A stretch of 64,000 nucleotides of DNA from Stenotrophomonas acidaminiphila (GCF_001431595.1 NZ_LDJO01000025.1:1-64000), one strand, 5' to 3'; counted from the stretch's first letter, positions 19,017-28,478 are shown. Notes: a model not told the origin generated them from the letters alone. Numbers and translations: made by a program.

Positions 19017-21191
19017 ATGAACTACCGAGTACCCGCTTTCCTGCTGGCTTTCGCGCTGACCGCGCCGGCCGCGCTGCTGGCGCGCGCCGACACCTCGGCG
19101 CTGCCGTCCACCGCGACGGTCGACCAGGCGACCACCTCCAAGCTGGTCTACGGGCTGCTGTCCGACAGCCGCTACGCCTACCGCCCGCGCCCGCTGGACG
19201 CGGCGACCTCGCAGGATGTGTTCAAGCGCTACCTGGAGTCGCTGGACAGTGGCAAGCAGTTCTTCACCCGGGACGACGTGGAGCGCTTCGCGCCGCTGGC
19301 CGAACGGACCGGCAACGCGATCCGCAGCGGCGAACTCGACCCGGCGTTCGAGGTGTTCGCGGTCTACCGCCAGCGCGTCGGCGAACGCGTGGCCCATGCG
19401 CGGCGGCTGCTGCGGCAGGAGCCGGATTTCACCACCAACGAGCGCTTCGACTACGACCGCAAGGACGTGCCGTGGGCGACCAGCGCCGAGCTGGACGAAC
19501 TGTGGCGCAAGTCGGTGAAGAACGACTGGCTGCGGCTGCGGCTGGCCGGCAAGCCGGCCGCCGACATCCGCAAGACCCTGGACAAGCGTTACGCCACGCT
19601 GCTCAAGTCGGTCAACGAGGTGAAGGGGGAGGACGTGTTCTCCTTCTTCATGAACGCCTACACCCGCGCGGTCGATCCGCACACCGATTACTTCACCCCG
19701 CGCACGGCCGAGAACTTCAACCAGGCCATGTCGCTGTCGCTGGAAGGCATCGGCGCGCAGCTGCAGCGCCAGGACGACGTGGTGGTGATCCGCGAGATCA
19801 TCGCCGGCGGCCCGGCCTCGGTGGACGGCACCCTCAAGCCGGGCGACCGCATCGTCGGTGTCGGCCAGGGCCGCTCGGGCCCGGTCGAGGACGTGATCGG
19901 CTGGCGCATCGACGACGTGGTGGCCAAGATCCGCGGCGCCAAGGACACCCAGGTGCGGCTGGAGTTCATCCCCGCCGCCGAAGGCCTGGACGGCAAGCAC
20001 CGCATGGTGACCCTGACCCGGCAGAAGGTGCGCCTGGCCGAGCAGGCCGCCAAGGGCGAGACCATGTCCATTCCCGGCGCCGCCGGCGAGCCTGCGCGAC
20101 GCATCGGCATCGTCAAGCTGCCGACCTTCTATCAGGATTTCGAGGGCCGTCGCCGCAACGCCACCGACTATGCCTCGGCCACCCGCGACGTGGCGCGCCT
20201 GCTGGCCGGCTTCAAGGCCGACAAGCTCGACGGCGTGGTGCTGGACCTGCGCAACAACGGCGGCGGTTCGCTGGACGAGGCGATCGAACTGACCGGCCTG
20301 TTCATCGAACAGGGGCCGGTGGTGCAGGTGCGCGAATCCGGCGGCCGGGTCACCGTCAACAGCGACCGCAACCCGGCCGTGGCATGGGACGGGCCGCTGG
20401 CGGTACTGATCAACCGCGGTTCGGCCTCGGCCTCGGAGATCTTCGCCGGCGCCATCCAGGACTATGGCCGCGGCCTGGTGATCGGCGAGACCACCTTCGG
20501 CAAGGGCACCGTGCAGAACGTGGTGCCGCTGGACCGCTGGCCGGCCAGCGAGAAGGAACGCTTCGGCCAGGTCAAGCTGACCATCGCCCAGTTCTTCCGC
20601 GTCAGCGGCTCGTCCACCCAGCACAAGGGCGTGGTGCCCGACCTGGCATTCCCGGCCAGCGTCGATGCCAGCGAGTTCGGCGAGAGCACCTACGACAATG
20701 CGCTGCCCTGGACCCGCATCGCCGCGGTGCCGCACACCCAGTACGGCAACTTCGCGCCGATCCTGCCGAAGCTGGAGACGCGCCATGTCGCGCGCATCCG
20801 CGGCGACCGCGAGTTCAGGTGGTGGGAAGAGGACGTGCAGCAGTTCCGCAGCGAGGCGGCGAAGAAGTACGTATCGCTCAACGAGGCCGAGCGCCGCGCC
20901 GAACGCGACAAGCAGGACGCCCAGCGCAAGCAGCGCCAGGAAGTGCGCAAGGAACTGGGCCTGCCGCTGGACCCGCTGGCCGACGACGGCAGCGACGACG
21001 GCCTGACCGGCAACGAGCGCGACATCGTCAAGGATGCCGCGCGCGAGAAGGCCGCCGAGAAGCGCCCCGATCCGCTGCTCAAGGAATCGGCGTCGATCCT
21101 GGCCGATGCGGTGAACCTGCTGGAGAAGGACCGGCCGCTGTCGGCGCAGGTGCTGCCGCAGTCCAGCGGCCCCGGCCGCTGGGCCGACTGA
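19017..21191 (+). CDS. prc: Carboxy-terminal processing protease Prc (S41A)
   Basis: 724 aa. A Sec signal peptide (about 1-25) and a helical N-terminal domain are followed by a PDZ domain (about 240-330, LKPGDRIVGVGQG). The S41 catalytic core has SASASEIFAG...QDYG...TFGKGT. By the spacing known for E. coli Prc, the dyad is Ser471 and Lys496, with Asp482 nearby. The C-terminal DUF3340-type helical region is rich in Arg, Glu and Lys. It degrades periplasmic proteins with non-polar C-termini and regulates peptidoglycan hydrolases. It appears monocistronic, with a hairpin 30 bp downstream. Confidence 0.95.
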   Translation: MNYRVPAFLLAFALTAPAALLARADTSALPSTATVDQATTSKLVYGLLSDSRYAYRPRPLDAATSQDVFKRYLESLDSGKQFFTRDDVERFAPLAERTGNAIRSGELDPAFEVFAVYRQRVGERVAHARRLLRQEPDFTTNERFDYDRKDVPWATSAELDELWRKSVKNDWLRLRLAGKPAADIRKTLDKRYATLLKSVNEVKGEDVFSFFMNAYTRAVDPHTDYFTPRTAENFNQAMSLSLEGIGAQLQRQDDVVVIREIIAGGPASVDGTLKPGDRIVGVGQGRSGPVEDVIGWRIDDVVAKIRGAKDTQVRLEFIPAAEGLDGKHRMVTLTRQKVRLAEQAAKGETMSIPGAAGEPARRIGIVKLPTFYQDFEGRRRNATDYASATRDVARLLAGFKADKLDGVVLDLRNNGGGSLDEAIELTGLFIEQGPVVQVRESGGRVTVNSDRNPAVAWDGPLAVLINRGSASASEIFAGAIQDYGRGLVIGETTFGKGTVQNVVPLDRWPASEKERFGQVKLTIAQFFRVSGSSTQHKGVVPDLAFPASVDASEFGESTYDNALPWTRIAAVPHTQYGNFAPILPKLETRHVARIRGDREFRWWEEDVQQFRSEAAKKYVSLNEAERRAERDKQDAQRKQRQEVRKELGLPLDPLADDGSDDGLTGNERDIVKDAAREKAAEKRPDPLLKESASILADAVNLLEKDRPLSAQVLPQSSGPGRWAD

Positions 21192-21222
21192 GCGCGGGCC
21201 GACAGCGTCCGCGCGTTCAATG

Positions 21223-21252
21223 CGCCGTCAGCGTGCCTGCACGCTGGCGGCG
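21223..21252 (+). terminator. Hairpin terminator after prc
   Basis: A 13-bp stem with one G-T wobble (21223-21235 with 21240-21252) and a 4-nt loop is followed by a weak T-containing tail. Confidence 0.5.
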
Positions 21253-21286
21253 TTATGCTGATGGCCTTCCGGTATGTGGAGGCGCC

Positions 21287-21832
21287 ATGCACAGGCATCG
21301 TTCACGCGTACTGCTGGCCCTGGCCTGCTGCACCGTCCTGGGCGGCTGTGGCGGCCGGGCCGCCGACACCCCGCTGCTGCGCGAGTCGTTCGACTCCGGC
21401 GATACCTATACCCGCGACATCGATGCGTCCCCGGCGCAGGCCTGCGAAGCGGCGCGCCGTGCGCTGCTGGGGCAGGGCTACGCGATCACCCGCGCCGGTA
21501 CCGACAGCGTCGAGGCCAACAAGAATTTCCAGCCCAGGGAAGAACTGCACGAGCAGCTGGTGCTGCGGGTGTCCTGCGCGGCGCACGGCAATGGCCGCGC
21601 GCAGGTGTTCGCCAGCGCCGTGCAGGACCGCTACGCGCTGAAGAAATCGCCGACATCGGCCAGCGTCGGGGTCGGCGCGCTGGGTTCGGTATCGCTGCCG
21701 TTCGGCGGCAACGACGATTCGCTGGTGCGGGTGGCCAGCAGCACGGTGCAGGACCCGGTGTTCTACCGTCATTTCTTCGAGCGCCTGCAGCAGTACCTGA
21801 CCCCGGCGGCTCCAGGGGACGCCGCGCGGTGA
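21287..21832 (+). CDS. DUF2242-family lipoprotein
   Basis: 181 aa. The N-terminus MHRHRSRVLLALACCTVLGGC carries a lipobox LGGC. The mature protein has an N-terminal FDSGDTYTRDIDASPAQACEAARRALLGQGY segment and a C-terminal YRHFFERLQQYL helix, matching my recollection of the DUF2242 family of unknown function. Its stop overlaps the GTG start of the next gene (GTGA), so the two are translationally coupled and probably act together in the envelope. Confidence 0.7.
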   Translation: MHRHRSRVLLALACCTVLGGCGGRAADTPLLRESFDSGDTYTRDIDASPAQACEAARRALLGQGYAITRAGTDSVEANKNFQPREELHEQLVLRVSCAAHGNGRAQVFASAVQDRYALKKSPTSASVGVGALGSVSLPFGGNDDSLVRVASSTVQDPVFYRHFFERLQQYLTPAAPGDAAR

Positions 21833-23115
21833 GGCGTGCCCGTCGCATCCCGGCCTGGTTGAGCGGATGCGCGCTGGCGCTGCTGGGCCTGGCACCGACG
21901 GTGGCGGCCGCCGATGGCGCCGCCTGCGTGCTGCCGCTGCTGCAACGGCTGGGCTGGCAGATACGCGAAAGCGACGTGCCCGCGCCGCTGGTGCACGGGG
22001 GCGAGCCCTGCCGCCGTGCCTCGCTGGACGATGCGCGACGGCACGGCGACCTGCAGGTGCAGGTGCCGCGCGGCTACGCAGGCGTCCCGCGCGCGCGCCT
22101 GCAGCGCGAGCTGCTCGAGCACCCCGCGACCCTGTGCGCCTACGCGTTCGAACTGGGCGAGGCCGCGCGCCGCGCCGCCACGCGCCTGCAGGACAATCGC
22201 GGCTACCGCTTCTCCGCGCTGCAGCTGGGGTGGATCGGGTTCGGCGCACGCGGCGCGCGTTCACAGGGCTGGCAGCGCTTCCGCAGCTTCGGCCGCGGCT
22301 ACCGGCCGGTCGCCTCAAATTCGGTCGCGCTGGAGGCGTTCTACAGCGGGCGGGTGCGTTCGGAATGCGGCGTCGGTCGCCAGGTCGCGCAGCTGGCCAC
22401 GCAGCGCGAGCTGTACGGCGATGCCGGCTTCGACCGCGAGTTCACGCCGGGCGAGTTGTCGATCGGCACCTTCCTCACCCTGCACGACACCCCCAGCATC
22501 CTGCTGGGCAGCCAGGCCGGCGAGTTCTTCGCCGACGGCAAGGCGGTACGCAGCGCGCGCCTGGGACGGCAGGCGTTCATGGGCGTGCCCGGCTTCATCG
22601 AGCACGTATTCGACCGGCAGTACCTGGATGACATCAACAACCAGGCCGAGAACTTCATCATCACCGATGTCAGCGCACAGGCCGCCGATGCGCTGGCGCG
22701 GCACGGCGGCTTCGCCCACTACGACGCGCTCAACCGGCGCCTGTGGGAGCTGTCGCGGCAGATGCCGGCCAGCGGCGGGCGCTACTTCGAGCGACTGCTG
22801 CACGAACGCGACCCGGCGCTGCGCGAGGCGCTGCCGCTGGCGCAGCGCCCGTTGCTGGCGCAGATGGACGCGCTGCTCGCCGACCCGGTCTATGCCGGGC
22901 TGATGCTCTACGTGCACCCCAGGGGCATCCGCCCGCTGGGCTACCACATCGCGCGCCTGCTCGACCGCAATCCGCGCACGCCGTACGCCATCGACCTGGC
23001 CCTGCACAATCTGCACACCACGCTGTTCCGCCGCTGGCTGCAGGCGCAGCTGCGCGATTGCGCGGGGGCAACCGCTTACATCGACGAACGAGGTGGAACA
23101 TGGAACTGGGCATGA
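21829..23115 (+). CDS. Exported protein of unknown function (428 aa)
   Basis: I do not recognise a family. GTG start; the N-terminus has RRARR followed by a hydrophobic segment and ends APTVAAADG, a Sec signal peptide of about 28 residues. The mature N-terminal part contains three cysteines within about 110 residues. The C-terminal two thirds hold conserved-looking blocks such as LTLHDTPSILLGSQAGEFF, FMGVPGFIEHVFDRQYL and NNQAENFIITDVSAQ, plus a helical region with YVHPRGIRPLGYHIA. It is sandwiched between the DUF2242 gene (4-bp overlap) and the 6-phosphogluconate dehydrogenase gene (16-bp overlap). The high content of charged and aromatic residues argues for a real protein. Confidence 0.6.
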   Translation: MRRARRIPAWLSGCALALLGLAPTVAAADGAACVLPLLQRLGWQIRESDVPAPLVHGGEPCRRASLDDARRHGDLQVQVPRGYAGVPRARLQRELLEHPATLCAYAFELGEAARRAATRLQDNRGYRFSALQLGWIGFGARGARSQGWQRFRSFGRGYRPVASNSVALEAFYSGRVRSECGVGRQVAQLATQRELYGDAGFDREFTPGELSIGTFLTLHDTPSILLGSQAGEFFADGKAVRSARLGRQAFMGVPGFIEHVFDRQYLDDINNQAENFIITDVSAQAADALARHGGFAHYDALNRRLWELSRQMPASGGRYFERLLHERDPALREALPLAQRPLLAQMDALLADPVYAGLMLYVHPRGIRPLGYHIARLLDRNPRTPYAIDLALHNLHTTLFRRWLQAQLRDCAGATAYIDERGGTWNWA

Positions 23116-24014
23116 TCGGGCTGGGGCGCATGGGCGCCAACATGGCGCAGCGCCTGCACCGCGGGGGCATCCGCGTGACCGGCTTCGATCCCGGGCAGGC
23201 GGCACGCGAGCGCATGGCCAGCGCCGGCGTGGCCACGGCGGCCTCGCTGGAGGCGCTGGTGCAGGCGATGCCTGCGCCGCGCGCGGTGTGGCTGATGGTG
23301 CCGGCGGCGGCGGTCGAGCCGCTGCTGGAACAGTTGCTGCCACTGCTGGCGCCCGGCGACCTGGTCGTGGACGGCGGCAATTCCTGGTACCGGGATTCGT
23401 TGCGGCACGCGCAGCGCTGCCACCAGGCGCAGGTGGCGTTCATCGACTGCGGCACCAGCGGCGGCGTCTGGGGCCTGAAGGAAGGCTACTGCCTGATGCT
23501 GGGCGGCGAGCCGGGCGCGATGGCGCGCCTGAAGCCGGCGCTGCAGGTGCTGGCGCCGGCGGCGGATCGCGGCTGGGCGCACGTGGGGCCGGTCGGCGCC
23601 GGGCATTTCTGCAAGATGGTCCACAACGGCATCGAGTACGGAATGATGCAGGCCTATGCCGAGGGTTTCGCGCTGATGCAGAAGAAGCAGGCGTTCGCGC
23701 TCGACCTGGCCCAGGTGGCCGAGGTGTGGCGGCACGGCAGCGTGGTGCGTTCATGGTTGCTGGACCTGGCCACCGACGCGCTGCGGGACAACCCGCGGCT
23801 GGAAGGCATCGCGCCCTATGTGCAGGATTCCGGCGAGGGCCGCTGGACGGTCAGCGAGGCGATCGAACTGGACGTGTCGGCGCCGGTGATCACGCTCTCG
23901 TTGCTGGAGCGCCTGCGCTCGCGCGAAGCCAACTCCTTCGCCGACCGGATGCTGGCGCAGATGCGCAGCGGCTTCGGCGGGCATGCGGTGAAGGCGGCCA
24001 ACGATGGTGAATGA
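23100..24014 (+). CDS. gnd: 6-phosphogluconate dehydrogenase, decarboxylating, short form
   Basis: 304 aa, the short single-length type (about 300 aa) rather than the 470-aa enteric form. It oxidises and decarboxylates 6-phosphogluconate to ribulose-5-phosphate. The dinucleotide fold starts at MELGMIGLGRMGANMAQRL; next come the VVDGGNSWYRDS and CGTSGGVWGLKEGYCLMLGG substrate motifs, then GHFCKMVHNGIEYGMMQAYAEG with the catalytic Lys. The C-terminal helical domain is complete. The ATG lies within the end of the preceding exported-protein gene, 16 bp before its stop. The cofactor is probably NAD+, judging from the short-form family. Confidence 0.93.
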   Translation: MELGMIGLGRMGANMAQRLHRGGIRVTGFDPGQAARERMASAGVATAASLEALVQAMPAPRAVWLMVPAAAVEPLLEQLLPLLAPGDLVVDGGNSWYRDSLRHAQRCHQAQVAFIDCGTSGGVWGLKEGYCLMLGGEPGAMARLKPALQVLAPAADRGWAHVGPVGAGHFCKMVHNGIEYGMMQAYAEGFALMQKKQAFALDLAQVAEVWRHGSVVRSWLLDLATDALRDNPRLEGIAPYVQDSGEGRWTVSEAIELDVSAPVITLSLLERLRSREANSFADRMLAQMRSGFGGHAVKAANDGE

Positions 24015-24032
24015 ATGGGGAGGGGCGGGACG

Positions 24033-24380
24033 ATGAAGAATCCCTGGCATGCATGGATCCTGCTGGGCGGATGCCTGTGCGGCGTGGTGGCGCCGCCACT
24101 GCACGCCCAGGCACCGCCGGAGCCGCCGCAGGCAGCGGCTCCGGAGCAGCCGGGCGACGCCTGGATCACCACCCGCATCCGTGCCGCGCTGGTGCCGCTG
24201 CAGCGTGACGGCCATGCCGACGTGCGCGTCGCTACTGCCGCAGGCGTGGTCACCCTGGAAGGATCGGTCGACAGCCCGATCACCCGCGACCGTGTGGTTG
24301 AACTGGCCACTCGGGTATGGGGCGTGCGCGGCGTGGAGGCGCAGGCATTGCAGGTTGCCGGGACAACGCCGTATCCGTGA
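24033..24380 (+). CDS. BON-domain periplasmic protein
   Basis: 115 aa. The signal peptide (MKNPWHAWILLGGCLCGVVAPPLHAQA) is followed by a Pro/Ala-rich spacer and one BON domain (about 48-110: DAWITTRIRAALV...HADVRVATAAGVVTLEGSV). BON domains bind lipids or envelope surfaces, as in OsmY and DolP; this is a single-domain example. ATG 24033 is preferred because a GGGGAGGGGCGGG tract lies just upstream; the in-frame ATG at 24015 is an alternative. It starts 18 bp after gnd. Confidence 0.8.
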   Translation: MKNPWHAWILLGGCLCGVVAPPLHAQAPPEPPQAAAPEQPGDAWITTRIRAALVPLQRDGHADVRVATAAGVVTLEGSVDSPITRDRVVELATRVWGVRGVEAQALQVAGTTPYP

Positions 24381-24567
24381 CGGCGGGCGCCCTGCGCCGC
24401 GTTCACTCCGGCCGCGAATCATGCAATGCTTGCGCACCGGTTCGCATGCACTCGGCCGGCTCCAGTCTCAGGGGAGCCGCTCCCTTGGCACTGCCTGCCA
24501 ACGGCCTGGCGTACCTGGGAAACCGTTCACGCTCATCCCGGTTTTGGTACCGGCCACAGGCTAAGGA

Positions 24568-26379
24568 ATGAGGATGGCTTATCGATTCACCGACGAGGGC
24601 TGGGACCGCTGGCGCTTCGCCGGCCTGGCACTGGCCGCGCTGCTGATCGTCGTGGTGCCTTCGTTGTTGCTGCTGCAGCTCTCGCGCGACAGCGTCAATG
24701 CCGCCAACTGGGTGGCGCATACCCAGGCGGTGAGCGCACGCCTGTACGTGCTGCAGGCCGATATCCGCGATGTGGAGTCGGCCGCGCTGACCATGTCCAA
24801 GGGCGTGGAATCCGACGCGCTGCGGCAACGCCTGCGGCGCGCCGACTACATCGGGCAGACGCTGGGCGAACTGTCGAACCTGGTCAGCGACAGCCCGGAG
24901 CAGCTGGTGCGCATCGGCCGCATCACCTCCATGCTGGAACGGCGCATGGCGCTGGCCAAACAGATCGCCGACAGCGTCGATTCGCCGCGCCAGCGCCAGC
25001 TGATCGAAGAGATGACCTTCAGCTATCCGATCCGCGACATCGTCGTGGAACTGCAGCATCACGAAGAGCAGCTGCTGACCAAGCGCGTGGCGGCGGCGCA
25101 GCGGCAGCAGCGCCTGTCCACCCTGGTCACCTGGAGCACGCTGGCCGCGCAGCTGCTGCTGCTGGGGCTGGTGCTGTGGCTGCTCAAGCGGCAGATCGGC
25201 CGCCGCAACCGCGCCGAACAGCGCCTGCTGCAGGCCAGCGCCCGCGCCGGGGCGGTGCTGCAGACGGTGCGCGAGCCGATCGTGCTGCTCAATGCCGAGC
25301 AGCGCATCGTGCTGCACAACGCCGCCTTCGCCGAGCTCTACGGCGTGCAGGGCCGCGATGCCAACGGCCAGCCGCTGCAGTCGGTCGGCGAGGGCGCCTG
25401 GGCCGACCCGATCATCCACCAGCGCCTGGCCGACGTGCTGCTGCGCGGCCGCGAGCTGTGGGACTACGAGCACGAACAGCGCGGTGTCGATGGCCTGGTG
25501 CGGATCATGCTGGTCAATGCCCGGCGCATGCCGCTGCCGGACAGCGACGATGAAGTGGTGTTGATGACGGTCAGCGACGTCACCCTGCAGCGCGCCGTGC
25601 AGCTGCGCGTCGAGGAGCTGAACCGGCAGCTGGAAGGCAAGATCGAGCAGATGGCCGAGGTCAACCGCGAGCTGGAGGCGTTCAGCTATTCGGTCTCGCA
25701 TGACCTGCGCGCGCCGCTGCGGCACGTGGCCGGGTTCTCCGACAAGCTGGCACGGCACCTGGGCGAGGACGCGGACGAGCGCTCGCGCCACTACCTGCAG
25801 GTGATCGGCGACTCGGCGCGGCGCATGGCGGCGCTGATCGACGACCTGCTGGTCTATTCGCGGCTGGGCCGCGGCGCGATGCGCCTGCAGCCAGTGGACA
25901 TGCAGTCGCTGGTCGCCGACACGCGCGCGCTGCTGGATTCCAACCTGCGCGCCGAGGCCGGCGCCGACGGTACGGTACGCGACGTGCAGTGGAACATCGG
26001 CCCGCTGCCGGTCCTGGTGGCCGACGAGAACATGATGCGCCAGGTGTGGCTGAACCTGCTCGGCAACGCGGTCAAGTACACTGCCGGCCGCGAACACGCG
26101 CTGATCGAAATATCCGCGCAGCAGCTGCCCGACGGTGGGCACCAGTTCACGGTGCGCGACAACGGCACCGGTTTCGACATGCAGTACGCCGGCAAGCTGT
26201 TCGGCGTGTTCCAGCGCCTGCACAAGGCCAGCGACTATCCCGGCACGGGCATCGGCCTGGCCAGCGTGCGCCGCGTGCTTACCCGCCACGGCGGACGGAT
26301 CTGGGCCGAGGCCCAGGTCGACCAGGGCGCCACCTTCCATTTCATCCTTCCACCCCCTGCGCCCGACGCGCACAGCTGA
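24568..26379 (+). CDS. Membrane-bound sensor histidine kinase with PAS domain
   Basis: 603 aa. A first transmembrane helix (about 17-38), a periplasmic helical sensor domain of CHASE3 type (about 39-183) and a second helix (about 186-206) are followed by a PAS-like domain (about 225-335) and a coiled coil. The HisKA domain has the H-box FSYSVSHDLRAPLRHV (phospho-acceptor His378). The HATPase domain has the N-box NLLGNAVKY, DNGTGFDM and GTGIGLASV. The kinase core resembles those of bacteriophytochromes, but no chromophore-binding domain is present. The next gene, 11 bp downstream, encodes a single-domain response regulator that is the likely partner. Confidence 0.92.
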   Translation: MRMAYRFTDEGWDRWRFAGLALAALLIVVVPSLLLLQLSRDSVNAANWVAHTQAVSARLYVLQADIRDVESAALTMSKGVESDALRQRLRRADYIGQTLGELSNLVSDSPEQLVRIGRITSMLERRMALAKQIADSVDSPRQRQLIEEMTFSYPIRDIVVELQHHEEQLLTKRVAAAQRQQRLSTLVTWSTLAAQLLLLGLVLWLLKRQIGRRNRAEQRLLQASARAGAVLQTVREPIVLLNAEQRIVLHNAAFAELYGVQGRDANGQPLQSVGEGAWADPIIHQRLADVLLRGRELWDYEHEQRGVDGLVRIMLVNARRMPLPDSDDEVVLMTVSDVTLQRAVQLRVEELNRQLEGKIEQMAEVNRELEAFSYSVSHDLRAPLRHVAGFSDKLARHLGEDADERSRHYLQVIGDSARRMAALIDDLLVYSRLGRGAMRLQPVDMQSLVADTRALLDSNLRAEAGADGTVRDVQWNIGPLPVLVADENMMRQVWLNLLGNAVKYTAGREHALIEISAQQLPDGGHQFTVRDNGTGFDMQYAGKLFGVFQRLHKASDYPGTGIGLASVRRVLTRHGGRIWAEAQVDQGATFHFILPPPAPDAHS

Positions 26380-26390
26380 GGTCCACCCGA

Positions 26391-26831
26391 ATGAGTCCCC
26401 TGCGTACCATCCTCATTGCCGAAGACAGCCCGGCCGACGCCGAAATGGCGATCGACGCGCTGCGCGACGCGCGCCTGGCCAATCCCATCGTGCACGTGGA
26501 GGACGGCGTGGAGACGCTGGATTTCCTGATGCGCCGCGGGGCGTACGCCAACCGCGAGGAAGGCCTGCCGGCGGTGCTGCTGCTGGACATCAAGATGCCG
26601 CGCATGGACGGGCTGGAGGTGCTGCAGCGCATCCGCGCCGAGGACGAACTGAAGCGCCTGCCGGTGGTGATCCTGTCGTCCTCGCGCGAGGAAAGCGACC
26701 TGGCGCGCAGCTGGGACCTGGGCGTCAACGCCTACGTGGTCAAGCCGGTGGACGTCGACCAGTTCTTCAACGCGGTCAAGACGCTCGGCACCTTCTGGGC
26801 GGTCATCAACCAGGCCCCGGAGCTGGAGTAA
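26391..26831 (+). CDS. Single-domain response regulator (Rcp1-like)
   Basis: 146 aa, receiver domain only. The acidic pocket is AEDSPADAE, the phospho-acceptor Asp66 lies in LLLDIKMPRMDG, the switch Ser in VILSSSREE, and the Lys in VVKPVD. This type usually pairs with phytochrome-like kinases and passes phosphate to another histidine kinase or acts by protein contact, having no DNA-binding domain. It sits between two kinase genes (11 bp and 6 bp gaps), which suggests a relay from the membrane kinase to the following hybrid protein. Confidence 0.93.
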   Translation: MSPLRTILIAEDSPADAEMAIDALRDARLANPIVHVEDGVETLDFLMRRGAYANREEGLPAVLLLDIKMPRMDGLEVLQRIRAEDELKRLPVVILSSSREESDLARSWDLGVNAYVVKPVDVDQFFNAVKTLGTFWAVINQAPELE

Positions 26832-26837
26832 GCGCAG

Positions 26838-28358
26838 ATGCCCAACAAAGGGACGCCGTTGGGTCCATTGCGCATCCTCCTGGTCGAGGACTCGGCCGAG
26901 GACGCCGAGCTGCTGTGCGACCAGATGCTCGAAGCCGGGCTGGAATGCAGCTTCGAGCGGGTCGACAGCGACGCCGAGATGCGCGCGCTGCTGGCGCGGT
27001 GGGTGCCGGACATCGTGCTCTCGGACCTGAGCATGCCGGGCTTCTCCGGCTACCAGGCGCTGCGCATCCTGCGCGAGACGCACCCGCAGGTGCCCTTCAT
27101 CTTCGTCTCCGGGACGATGGGCGAGGAGACCGCGGTACAGGCGCTGCACGAAGGCGCCAACGACTACATCATCAAGCACCAGCCGGCGCGGCTGCCCTCG
27201 GCGGTGGCGCGTGCCGTCCGCGAGGCGCGGCGCGAGATGGAGCGGTTGCGGGTCGAGGATGAACTGATGCGCGCGCAGCGGCTGGAAAGCCTGGCCCTGC
27301 TGGCGGCCGGGCTCAGCCACGACCTGCGCAACATCCTGCAGCCGCTGCTGATCGTGCCGGACCTGATCCGCGACCGCAGCGACGACCCCAAGGTGGTGCG
27401 GCTGGCCGACGTCATCGCCGAATGCGGGCGGCGCGGCCACGAGATGGTCGAGTCGATGCTGTCGTTCGTGCGCGGTTCGCGCCTGCCCAGCGAGCGCATC
27501 GTGCTGCAGCGGCTGTTCCAGGCGGTGGGGATGCTGCTCAAGAGCAGCCTGCCGGGCAACATCGACCTGCACCTGGACGTGCGCGACGAGCGCATGGCGG
27601 TGGAGGGCAACTACACCGAACTGCAGCAGGTGCTGCTCAACCTGGCGCTCAACGCGATCCAGGCCATGCCCGATGGCGGCCGCCTGAGCCTGGTGGCCGA
27701 ACGCGTGGCCACCACCGATGGCGAGCGCCTGTGCATCCGCGTGCAGGACCAGGGCATCGGCATGGACGAGACGACCCTGGAGCGGTTGTTCAGCCCGTTC
27801 TTCACCACCAAGGCCAGCGGCACCGGGCTGGGACTGGTGTCGTGCAAGCGCATCGTCGAGAGCCTGGACGGCACGATCTCGGTGTCCAGCCGCCTGGGCG
27901 AGGGTACCTGCTTCAACCTGCTGCTGCCGTTGCATGGCGCGGTGGCGGAACCGGAAGTCGGCGACAGGCCGGTGGTCCCGGCCGGTCGCGGCCAGCGGAT
28001 ACTGGTGGTGGACGACGAAGCCACGCGCCTGTCGCTGCTGGGCAACGCACTGGCCAGCCAGGGGTACCGGCTGCGGCTGGCCGCGGACGGCGCAGCGGCG
28101 ATGCGCCACCTGCAGGAGGCCGGCATGCCGGACGCGGTGCTGGTCGACAGTGGCATCCCGCTGCTGTCCGCCGGGCAGCTGCTCACCGAGATGCACGGCA
28201 TGGGATACCGCGGCCCGGCCATCGTGCTGGAGGAGAACAGCAACGAAGCGTTTGCCGATGGCATGGTGCCCGCGGGAATCAGCGTGCACGTGCTGCCGCG
28301 CCCGCTGGAGATGCAGCGCGTATTCCGCGTCGTGGCTGACGCGCTGGGCACCGGCTGA
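26838..28358 (+). CDS. Receiver-histidine kinase-receiver hybrid protein
   Basis: 506 aa, cytosolic. The N-terminal receiver (about 10-125) has Asp63 in LSDLSMPG, the Thr pocket in VSGTMG and Lys in IIKHQ, so it looks functional. The kinase core has His161 in GLSHDLRNIL and HATPase motifs NLALNAIQAM, DQGIGMDE and GTGLGLVSC. The C-terminal receiver (about 388-503) keeps the acidic start VVDDE and Asp437 (LVDSGIP). It carries Glu where Thr/Ser is expected (IVLEEN) and Arg in place of the invariant Lys (LPRPLE), so it is probably a pseudo-receiver. It closes the three-gene signalling operon. Confidence 0.9.
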   Translation: MPNKGTPLGPLRILLVEDSAEDAELLCDQMLEAGLECSFERVDSDAEMRALLARWVPDIVLSDLSMPGFSGYQALRILRETHPQVPFIFVSGTMGEETAVQALHEGANDYIIKHQPARLPSAVARAVREARREMERLRVEDELMRAQRLESLALLAAGLSHDLRNILQPLLIVPDLIRDRSDDPKVVRLADVIAECGRRGHEMVESMLSFVRGSRLPSERIVLQRLFQAVGMLLKSSLPGNIDLHLDVRDERMAVEGNYTELQQVLLNLALNAIQAMPDGGRLSLVAERVATTDGERLCIRVQDQGIGMDETTLERLFSPFFTTKASGTGLGLVSCKRIVESLDGTISVSSRLGEGTCFNLLLPLHGAVAEPEVGDRPVVPAGRGQRILVVDDEATRLSLLGNALASQGYRLRLAADGAAAMRHLQEAGMPDAVLVDSGIPLLSAGQLLTEMHGMGYRGPAIVLEENSNEAFADGMVPAGISVHVLPRPLEMQRVFRVVADALGTG

Positions 28359-28478
28359 GGCGCCGGCAACGCGCGCGGAAGGTTCTGGCGCCGGGTTGCC
28401 GGGTACTGGTCGCCCGGCCCAGGCCCTATCATGTGCGTCCCGATTGCGACCGCGCGGTGGCACGCCGCGCCTCCCCCG

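Noticed and set aside
24568..26379. Bacteriophytochrome identity for the sensor kinase
   Set aside because: The kinase core and the lone receiver resemble phytochrome systems, but there are two membrane helices and no GAF/PHY chromophore domain.
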